Shown here piece after piece: positions 32,279 to 37,787 of a DNA stretch of 37,787 nt. The DNA lies in NCBI GenBank assembly GCA_026709535.1, contig JAPOST010000132.1, positions 1 through 37,787 on the forward strand, in the 5' to 3' direction. The DNA comes from Rhodospirillaceae bacterium (GTDB lineage Bacteria > Pseudomonadota > Alphaproteobacteria > Bin65). Position 1 is the first letter of the stretch. Each line of letters opens with the position of its first letter. The notes beneath the pieces were generated by a model that saw nothing but the letters and a program-made list of their open reading frames with translations, was not told where the DNA came from and searched no databases. Position numbers and translations under genes: made by a program.

Positions 32279-33198
32279 GCTCTGCCCTCCGGGGCGGAAA
32301 TGTCCCGCAAGCCGTCACCGAGCAGGTTGATTGAGAGAACCAGAATCAGAAGGGCGACGCCAGGGATCATGATCAACCAGGGTTCGAAGAGAAGGAAGTC
32401 CTTGCCCTCGGCGATCATCAGCCCCCACGAGGGCAGCGGCGGCTGAACGCCCAGCCCGAGAAACGAGAGGGCCGCCTCCAGCAGGATCGCGTGCGCCATC
32501 TCCAGCGTGGCGACGACGATCAGAGCGTCCATGATGTTCGGCAGGACCTCCGTCACAATGATCCGCCAGCGCGGCATGCCAAGCGCCCGCGCAGACAGGA
32601 GATAGTCGGCGTCGCGGAGCTGCATTGTCGTCGAGCGCGCCACGACCGCGAACCTGTCCCAGAGCAACAGGCCGAGAATCAGGATCACGATCACCAGCGA
32701 CGATCCGAGCAATGCTGCTATCGCCAGCGCGATCAGGACGATCGGCATGGACAGGCGCGTGGTGATCAGAAATGTGATTATCAGGTCGAGTCGTCCTCCG
32801 AAATATCCCGCGATGACGCCAAGAGTCGTGCCGATGACGCCAGAGATAACCATCGCCGTGAAGCCGATGAGAAGGGAAAACTGGGCACCATAAAACAGTC
32901 GACTGAGATAGTCGCGTCCGAGCTGGTCAGTGCCGAGTGGATGGTCCCATGCGCCGCGGTCCATCCAGACCGGAGGTTGCAGCCGGCTCAGCAGTTGCTG
33001 GGCGTAGGGATCATGCGGCGACAGCAGCGGCGCGAACAATGCCAGCAACGTTATCGCGAGGATTGTCCCGAGGCCGAAAAGGAAACCGCGATGCTTCCTG
33101 GCCCGGCGAAAAAAGATCTGCCGGGGCGTGAGCGGCGCCACATCCTCCAGATCGTGCGAGAAATCCGGCGTTACGGGCGCGGGGTGCGGCTCGTTCAT
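32275..33198 (-). CDS. Dipeptide-type ABC transporter permease (DppC type)
   Basis: 307 residues from ATG 33198, which overlaps the DppB stop (ATGA); an open frame extends further up but lies inside the DppB gene. It has a cytoplasmic N-terminus, TM1 (FGLGTILAITLLALFAPLL), the conserved PHDPYAQ and DHPLGTDQLGRDYLSRLFYG loop, five more membrane segments and the EAA coupling loop SARALGMPRWRIIVTEVLPN. It ends with SINLLGDGLRDISAPEGRA. It forms the channel with the DppB-type subunit. It has no large periplasmic insert, in contrast to the permease at 5772. Confidence 0.94.
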   Translation of the reverse strand: MNEPHPAPVTPDFSHDLEDVAPLTPRQIFFRRARKHRGFLFGLGTILAITLLALFAPLLSPHDPYAQQLLSRLQPPVWMDRGAWDHPLGTDQLGRDYLSRLFYGAQFSLLIGFTAMVISGVIGTTLGVIAGYFGGRLDLIITFLITTRLSMPIVLIALAIAALLGSSLVIVILILGLLLWDRFAVVARSTTMQLRDADYLLSARALGMPRWRIIVTEVLPNIMDALIVVATLEMAHAILLEAALSFLGLGVQPPLPSWGLMIAEGKDFLLFEPWLIMIPGVALLILVLSINLLGDGLRDISAPEGRA

Positions 33199-34112
33199 GC
33201 AATGCGGATCCGCGGATCCAGCCAAGCATTGATGAGGTCGGCCGCCAGGTTGAGCCCGACATAGATGAGGGACAGCACAAGAACGATCGCCTGGACCGTA
33301 GGCAGGTCGGCCCGGGAGATGCTCTCCCATGCAAGCTGGCCGATCCCGTGCAACGCGAAGATGCTTTCGATGATGATTGAGCCGCCGAGCATGTAGCCGA
33401 ACTGGACCGACGCGATACTAACAACCGGCAGGATCGCGTTGCGCATGGCGTGCTTGAACAGGATATTCCGCGCCGGAATGCCCTTTGCATGCGCGGTACG
33501 GATATAGTCGGCGCCAAGCACCTCAAGCATTCCGGAGCGGGTGAGCCGCATGATCGCCGGGGTCGCGTAGTAGCCGAGAACAATCGTCGGCATGATGAAG
33601 TTCCGCCACTCCGCATTACCGGATGCCGGAAGGAGCGGATACCAGACCGCCAGAACGACGATGAGCATCAGCGCGAACCAGAAGTTCGGCATCGCTTGTC
33701 CGAGTACGGACAGGGTCAGGGCGAAACGGTCGATAATGCTGTTCGGATAGACCGCTGCCAGCATCCCGAGCGGAACCGCCAGCAGGATCGAGAAGACAAG
33801 CGCCGCCAGTCCGAGACCGAGCGTCACCGGCAGGCGTTCCGAGATCAGCAGCGAGACCGGCTTGGCAAAATAGGAACTCTCACCGAAATCTCCGGATAGC
33901 GCGCCGCCCAGCCAGGAAAGATACTGTTCGGCTACCGGTCGATCAAAACCGAACCGCTGGCGAATGAACTCGATATCGGCGGCCGTGGCGCCTTCGCCGG
34001 CCATGGCGATAGCGGGGTCGCCGGCGGCGCGTAGCATGAAGAAGCTGAACAATGAGACGACAAGTGCGACCACGATCGCCAGTCCCATTCGCTTCAGCAG
34101 GAAAACACTCAC
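33195..34112 (-). CDS. Dipeptide-type ABC transporter permease (DppB type)
   Basis: 305 residues from GTG 34112; the Shine-Dalgarno is weak. TM1 is LAIVVALVVSLFSFFMLRAAGDPA. The loop IRQRFGFDRPVAEQYLSWL is typical of the family, as is the EAA loop TAHAKGIPARNILFKHAMRN. The C-terminus LNLAADLINAWLDPRIRIA matches DppB/OppB proteins. It is separated from the binding-protein gene by about 100 bp that contain a long hairpin (34134-34182), which probably lowers expression of this and the following genes relative to the binding protein. Confidence 0.94.
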   Translation of the reverse strand: MSVFLLKRMGLAIVVALVVSLFSFFMLRAAGDPAIAMAGEGATAADIEFIRQRFGFDRPVAEQYLSWLGGALSGDFGESSYFAKPVSLLISERLPVTLGLGLAALVFSILLAVPLGMLAAVYPNSIIDRFALTLSVLGQAMPNFWFALMLIVVLAVWYPLLPASGNAEWRNFIMPTIVLGYYATPAIMRLTRSGMLEVLGADYIRTAHAKGIPARNILFKHAMRNAILPVVSIASVQFGYMLGGSIIIESIFALHGIGQLAWESISRADLPTVQAIVLVLSLIYVGLNLAADLINAWLDPRIRIA

Positions 34113-34133
34113 GGCGCTCGCCGCAGATTACCA

Positions 34134-34182
34134 CCCGGGGAGTCGCCGACGGTGGCTTTTGACACCGCCGGCGATCCCCGGG
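34134..34182 (-). promoter_or_regulatory. Long intercistronic hairpin between binding-protein and permease genes
   Basis: CCCGGGGAGTCGCCGACGGTG (split 34134-34154) pairs almost completely with 34163-34182 (CACCGCCGGCGATCCCCGGG) around an 8-base loop. Apart from one mismatch with a bulged base and one G-U pair the stem is continuous, about 19 bp. On the transcribed strand no T-run follows, so it is not a standard terminator. Such stems after binding-protein genes are known to stabilise the upstream mRNA and set the stoichiometry in ABC operons. Confidence 0.75.
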
Positions 34183-34214
34183 CGCCCCACAAAATCACCA
34201 GCGGCGTCCGATGG

Positions 34215-35726
34215 TCATTTCCAGCCGGCCGCGAAAAAACGGGGGATTTCGTCAGGGGTTGGCGTGAAGTCGAGCTTGTCGCTGAAAGCGTAGTTGACGT
34301 TGTAGGTGAACAGCGGCACCCAGTAGGCATTCGCCGCGATGGTCTTGAGGGCGCGGGAATAGGCCGCCTTGCGCACCTTACGGTCGACCGAACTGTCACC
34401 CAGTTCGAGATCAGCAATCAGCTTTTTGTTGCGGGCGTAGTCGTCCCGCGTTCCCTTGAAGAAATGGCTGGTGATGGCTGACACGTCGTTGAACGAGTAG
34501 CTGCCCCAGGTCATGAAGTTGAAGTCGATCTTGCCAGCATAGACCTTGTCGCGCAGGGCCGCGTATTTGAGGTAGACGAGATTGGTCTTGATGCCCACAG
34601 CTTGCAGAAAGCCCATGATGGCTTCTGCGTAAGGCCGGTTCCGATAAGCGTGAAAGTCGATCGTGAAACCGTCGGGATAGCCGGCTTGTGCGAGAAGCTT
34701 CTTCGCCTTCTTGGGATCGTATTCGTATTTTGTGACGGCCTGTTCGCACCCGAACTGGTCCGGATGACAGGCCGAATGAACCACGACGGAACTGCCTCCC
34801 ACCAGTTTGGTGACAATCGCGGTGCGGTTGATCGCATGCGCGATCGCCTTGCGCACGAGCGGATTGTTGACCGGAGAGTTGTTGCCGGTGCGATTGGAGC
34901 TATCGAAAGACAGGTAGCCGATACGGAGCGTCTGCTCGTTGACAACCTGAATTCCGGGCCTCCCCGCGAGGCGTTCGGCCTGGTCCGCGGGCACTTTCCA
35001 TATCCAGTCGATCGTGCCGGAAAACAACTCGGTGATCTGCGTGTTCCGGTCGGGGATCGTGCGCTGCACGATTTTGGAGATTTTCGGCTTACCTTTCGGG
35101 CTGCCGTCAAAATAGCTGTTGTTCCGCTCGAAGCTGATCGACTCGCCCGGCTTGAAACCAACCACCCTGTACGGACCGGTGCCGACCGGCTTGGTGCCCA
35201 TGCCCTTCGGGCCGACCTTGGCGTAGTACTCGTTGGGGTAGATCAGCAGCGGGCCGGCCAGAAACTCAAGCGCCGTCGGCGTCGGCTGCTTCATCGTGAG
35301 GCGGACCTTGTAGTCGCCGAGTTTCTCGACCGACTTGATCCACTTCACATTTCTTTGCGTCAGGACGCCGTTCTCCGGGTTGGAGACATAGGTCAGGGTA
35401 TAGACGACGTCATCTGCATCGAAGCGTTCGCCGTTGTGAAAGACGATGCCCTGGCGCAACTCGAATTCCATCGTCGTCGGGTTGACGAAACGGAAGGATT
35501 TGGCGAGCAGCGGTTTGAATTCGAGGGATTTCGGATCCTTGTAAAGCAGAGAATCCCAGACCAGCCGGCCGACCACAATTCCTTCGCGCAATACATTGTA
35601 ATAGCGATCCAGGGTCGCCAGTTCGCCGCCCCAAGCGATCCTGAGAGTATCGTCGTTGGGGCCAGCATTCGCTGTTCCGACGTTCAATGTCAGCGCCAAA
35701 GCGATGCCAAGTGCGTATTTCCTCAT
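34215..35726 (-). CDS. Dipeptide-type ABC transporter substrate-binding protein (SBP family 5)
   Basis: 503 residues from ATG 35726, which has a textbook GGAGG 7 bases upstream. The signal peptide is MRKYALGIALALTLNVGTANA, cleaved before GPND, so the protein is periplasmic. Family 5 motifs: LRIAWGGELATLDRYYN, FELRQGIVFHNGERFDADDVVYTL, GTGPYRVVGFKPGESISFERN, and VRKAIAHAINRTAIVTKLVGG. There is no lipobox. It captures the ligand for the Dpp-type importer; the ligand is unknown, and the family includes peptide, opine, glutathione and sugar-binding members. The IclR gene ends 2 bases upstream of this start, so the Shine-Dalgarno sits inside its last codons, suggesting co-transcription with the regulator. 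Confidence 0.93.
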   Translation of the reverse strand: MRKYALGIALALTLNVGTANAGPNDDTLRIAWGGELATLDRYYNVLREGIVVGRLVWDSLLYKDPKSLEFKPLLAKSFRFVNPTTMEFELRQGIVFHNGERFDADDVVYTLTYVSNPENGVLTQRNVKWIKSVEKLGDYKVRLTMKQPTPTALEFLAGPLLIYPNEYYAKVGPKGMGTKPVGTGPYRVVGFKPGESISFERNNSYFDGSPKGKPKISKIVQRTIPDRNTQITELFSGTIDWIWKVPADQAERLAGRPGIQVVNEQTLRIGYLSFDSSNRTGNNSPVNNPLVRKAIAHAINRTAIVTKLVGGSSVVVHSACHPDQFGCEQAVTKYEYDPKKAKKLLAQAGYPDGFTIDFHAYRNRPYAEAIMGFLQAVGIKTNLVYLKYAALRDKVYAGKIDFNFMTWGSYSFNDVSAITSHFFKGTRDDYARNKKLIADLELGDSSVDRKVRKAAYSRALKTIAANAYWVPLFTYNVNYAFSDKLDFTPTPDEIPRFFAAGWK

Positions 35727-35728
35727 GT

Positions 35729-36505
35729 CTATCCTCCGTAGATTTGGTCGTTGAGTCTCAGCAGAGACCAGTCGTGGCTCTCGAATTGAGCTTTCAGGAG
35801 CCGTTCGAGTTCGATCCGCCGTTCTTCGGTCATCCGCGCTTCGTTTGTTGCGAGAGAGACGGCTGCCACTGGCGGTTCCGAGGGTGGGCCGACAGTCATC
35901 CCCACGGCTCGCACGCCGGTTTTCAGGCGACCGTCGTTGAAGGAGAAACCGCGGCGCCTTGAGTCGTCTACCCAACGACGGATTTCGTCGACCGGCGCGT
36001 CGAAATAGTCGCCATAGAATTTGACATTACTCCTGAGAATCTTTTCGACAAAGCGATTCGATTGAGCGGCAAGCAGGGCCAGTCCTCCGGCGCCCACGCC
36101 CAGCGGTCGCCGCGATCCTTCGGTCAAGGTTAGAGAAGGTATCGCAGTTTCCCCGTCGATTCGCTGCAGGCAAAGGCTGTCTGCCCCCGACCGGACGAAC
36201 AGAAGCACAGTCTCTCCAGACAATTTCTTCAGATTTTTCAGATGGATAACAAGATGCTCGCGCACCGCAAAGTCATGAGCGGCGTTTCCGAGCGAATAGA
36301 GTTCAAGGCCGAGATGATATTTTTTCGAATACGGATCGATTGTAAGAATATTTTCGCTCAATAGCACCTGAAGGAGACGATGCGTCGTTGCCAGTGTCAG
36401 GTCAAGTTCGTCGCACAGCGCCGTTACCGTAACGCCGGTGTGGTGATGTCTGGCTACGCCGCGGAGAACAGCGATCGCGCGATAGACACTCTGCGAACCC
36501 TTCAC
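35729..36505 (-). CDS. IclR-family transcriptional regulator
   Basis: 258 residues from GTG 36505 with GAGG just upstream. The N-terminal winged helix-turn-helix (about 1-68) reads SVYRAIAVLRGVARHHHTGVTV, then LTLATTHRLLQVLLSENIL. The C-terminal effector domain (about 80-250) has YSLGNAAHDFAVREHLVIHL, RPLGVGAGGLALLAA and the late GRLKTGVRAVGMTVG and PPVAAVSLA typical of IclR ligand pockets. It is the first gene of the ABC operon and very probably regulates it, with the transported compound or a metabolite as inducer. Two 9-bp repeats upstream (36576-36605) are candidate binding sites. IclR proteins can repress or activate; which applies here is not visible. Confidence 0.93.
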   Translation of the reverse strand: MKGSQSVYRAIAVLRGVARHHHTGVTVTALCDELDLTLATTHRLLQVLLSENILTIDPYSKKYHLGLELYSLGNAAHDFAVREHLVIHLKNLKKLSGETVLLFVRSGADSLCLQRIDGETAIPSLTLTEGSRRPLGVGAGGLALLAAQSNRFVEKILRSNVKFYGDYFDAPVDEIRRWVDDSRRRGFSFNDGRLKTGVRAVGMTVGPPSEPPVAAVSLATNEARMTEERRIELERLLKAQFESHDWSLLRLNDQIYGG

Positions 36506-36575
36506 GGTCCTCGCTGAGTACTTCGTCTCTCTCGACCGGCTTGATTAACGAACCCAGGTCCGCATGCGATACGAT

Positions 36576-36605
36576 CATATTATGAAAAAATCAGCCCATA
36601 TCATG
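36576..36605. promoter_or_regulatory. Candidate IclR operator: two near-palindromic 9-mers 21 bp apart
   Basis: CATATTATG at 36576-36584 and CATATCATG at 36597-36605 differ at one base, each is nearly its own reverse complement, and their centres lie 21 bp apart, two helical turns. They sit in an AT-rich patch 71-100 bp upstream of the iclR start codon in otherwise GC-rich DNA. This arrangement suits a dimer-of-dimers regulator. The binding is inferred, not shown. Confidence 0.45.
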
Positions 36606-37086
36606 AGAGTCAAGTAGAATAATGCATTTTATCTGTATCCGTTTGGCTCGCCGTATCGTTCGGCGCCGTGCGTCCTCCGCAGCGACAGAGGTGCTGTAAC
36701 CTTATTCTCCCGATGGCTTTCCCGTCAGAATGTCGTACAGGAATCGCCCGACCGTCTGATCGACGTGGATAGAGCAACCAAAACCACCCCTCCTCTCTCC
36801 AACTCAAGCGGACCGAGGCTCTTGCCGAGCCGACGATCGAACAGACCCTCTAGGCCCTCTTCCTCGTCACGGCGTCGCCAGTCGCCCGCCCGCCGCCTGT
36901 ATCGGGGCACGGGCGACGCGCCATCCCGCCACCGCGCGGGCCGCTGGTTGGGGCGGGAAAAAGGGCGGTCCGAAGACCGCCCCGCTGCGTCCGGCAATAG
37001 CCGTCAACGACACCCCAAACTGTCCCGGAAATTGGTGTTATCCTGTGGCGCGGCGAACGAGCGCTTGGTTGACTGACAAACCTGCG
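36606..37086. other. Gap without a gene, containing a minus-strand terminator
   Basis: From the iclR start to the end of the secreted-protein gene (36506-37086) I find only the AT-rich operator patch, short unconvincing frames on both strands, a purine/pyrimidine-biased stretch around 36780-36900 and the terminator at 36958-36982. An AT-rich segment at 36606-36640 (CAAGTAGAATAATGCATTTT) may belong to the iclR promoter region. Confidence 0.5.
36958..36982 (-). terminator. Intrinsic terminator for the secreted-protein gene
   Basis: On the minus strand GGGCGGTC-TTCG-GACCGCCC followed by TTTTT. The 8-bp stem is perfect and closed by the very stable TTCG (UUCG) tetraloop. It lies about 105 bases after the stop at 37087, in the right orientation to end that transcript. 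Confidence 0.88.
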
Positions 37087-37767
37087 TCATTCAATACATC
37101 CGTTATGTGCGCGAACAGCCACGTTTTGCGTTTCGTTGGTGAACAGTCCCAGAACCCGGGGGCTGTTGTTCCCGCGCCCGCACAGGCAGTTGCGAACGTG
37201 CTGCTGGGTGAGGGGAGAGATCGAGAAGCAGCCGCTCGTCTGTCCAGTAGCGGGGGCGACAGTCATGGTGTAGGTTCCCCCCGTCATGAAGCAGCGTCTC
37301 GCCAAAACCTGGACGGGCCTTCCCTGTGGAACCGCTCGAACTTCGACATAGTAAGGAGTCCTTGCCGCTAAACCCGTGCGGCTCAGGCTCCCTCCGGCAT
37401 AATCCGTTCCGCTCGAAATTGTCATAACTGGAACACCGGACTCTGTGCTATTTACAAGCACCCCTGTTCTTCCATTGTAAACGCCAACATAGATAGAGGC
37501 GAATAACGGCGCCTGCCCGTCGCCCAGCGGCGCCGTAACCTGGCTCCATGTGACTTGCGGGGCTGTGACGGTCACGCTGCTTGTCGACAATGCCGTGATG
37601 GGCATATTGCCGACCTCAGCCTGGCCTACGCAGGTCGTCTGCCCCACCCGTCCGTTGGACGTCACGGTTGTCTGCGCCCACACCGGCCCGGCCATCAACA
37701 TCACCACCAACGCGACGGCGGCCAGGCCGAAAAACCGGCGAACGGCGGAAAGGAACGAAAGGGACAT
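37087..37767 (-). CDS. Secreted cysteine-containing protein of unknown function
   Basis: 226 residues from ATG 37767, with AGGAGG 8 bases upstream. Residues 1 to about 32 are a clear signal peptide: basic AVRRFF, a hydrophobic core GLAAVALVVMLMAG and an AxA-type site PVWA-QT. The mature protein is rich in Thr, Ser and Val and is probably beta-structured; LAARTPYYVEVRAVPQG resembles a strand of a fibronectin-type-III or Ig-like domain. Six cysteines (in QTTCVG, ARRCFM, SGCFSI, RNCLCG and NGCIE) could make three disulfides. I recognise no family. It stands alone, with a strong ribosome site and its own terminator, so it may be well expressed. The promoter lies beyond the window end. Confidence 0.75.
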   Translation of the reverse strand: MSLSFLSAVRRFFGLAAVALVVMLMAGPVWAQTTVTSNGRVGQTTCVGQAEVGNMPITALSTSSVTVTAPQVTWSQVTAPLGDGQAPLFASIYVGVYNGRTGVLVNSTESGVPVMTISSGTDYAGGSLSRTGLAARTPYYVEVRAVPQGRPVQVLARRCFMTGGTYTMTVAPATGQTSGCFSISPLTQQHVRNCLCGRGNNSPRVLGLFTNETQNVAVRAHNGCIE

Positions 37768-37787
37768 GGGCGGGGCCTCCTGTACTT

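Noticed and set aside
34602-35741. A 379-codon plus-strand frame opposite the second binding-protein gene
   Set aside because: Antisense shadow of a clear SBP family 5 gene; composition is rich in Arg, Asp and Val, as expected from the complementary strand.
36541-36580. A T-arm-like GGGTTCG on the minus strand suggesting a tRNA
   Set aside because: No pairing partner forms the T stem and no anticodon or acceptor arm can be folded around it.
1-37787. CRISPR array, prophage or defence island
   Set aside because: No regularly spaced repeats, no phage structural, integrase, Cas, toxin or restriction genes were seen; the accessory signals are limited to IS remnants and the polysaccharide block.

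Overview
The window reads as a chromosomal piece of a GC-rich alphaproteobacterium, most like Rhodospirillales or relatives. The best evidence is a circularly permuted two-piece tmRNA gene (minus strand, about 17416 to 17112) directly upstream of an alphaproteobacterial sspB. The uracil-DNA glycosylase / ETF-ubiquinone oxidoreductase pair and the QuiNAc/FucNAc-type polysaccharide genes fit this. No rRNA, tRNA, CRISPR array, complete phage or complete IS was found.

Layout. (1) 1-885: tail of a polysaccharide-deacetylase-like gene and a small PH-like membrane protein. (2) 902-6941: a Yej-like peptide ABC importer (fused double ATPase, binding protein, two permeases). (3) 7331-9723, minus strand: metallo-beta-lactamase-fold hydrolase, OmpR-type response regulator, YggS/PLPBP. 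(4) 10619-15687: four tightly coupled surface-polysaccharide genes (GT4 transferase, sugar-nucleotide reductase/epimerase, WecA/WbpL-type initiating transferase, WbpM-type 4,6-dehydratase). The last contains a perfect 36-bp palindrome. (5) 15740-16200: decayed IS630 and IS21 (istB) fragments. (6) 16405-17416, minus strand: ssrA then sspB, the tagging RNA and the adaptor that recognises its tag. (7) 17450-18287: no recognisable gene. (8) 18288-26943: DNA-repair UDG, ETF-QO, TPR protein, IspE, a crotonase-fold/haloalkane-dehalogenase pair, CPD photolyase. (9) 27045-29768, minus strand: small ORF, enoyl-CoA hydratase, MutM/Fpg, SDR. (10) 30340-36505, minus strand: an IclR-controlled dipeptide-type ABC operon with a long hairpin between the binding-protein and permease genes. 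(11) 37087-37767, minus strand: a secreted cysteine-containing protein with its own terminator.

How it works together. Two separate peptide-type importers flank the window, one Yej-like and one Dpp-like. ETF-QO, two crotonase-fold proteins and an SDR point to acyl-CoA and beta-oxidation-type catabolism. The polysaccharide block is sufficient to make a 6-deoxy-HexNAc nucleotide sugar and load it onto undecaprenyl phosphate.

Oddities. Several otherwise intact enzymes lack a hallmark residue: the fourth zinc Cys of MutM, the YxxxK lysine of the sugar reductase, and two of four Fe-S cysteines of the UDG. Several gene-free stretches of 300-900 bp and dead IS pieces suggest some decay in this chromosome. 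All functions are assigned by reading motifs; no database search was run.
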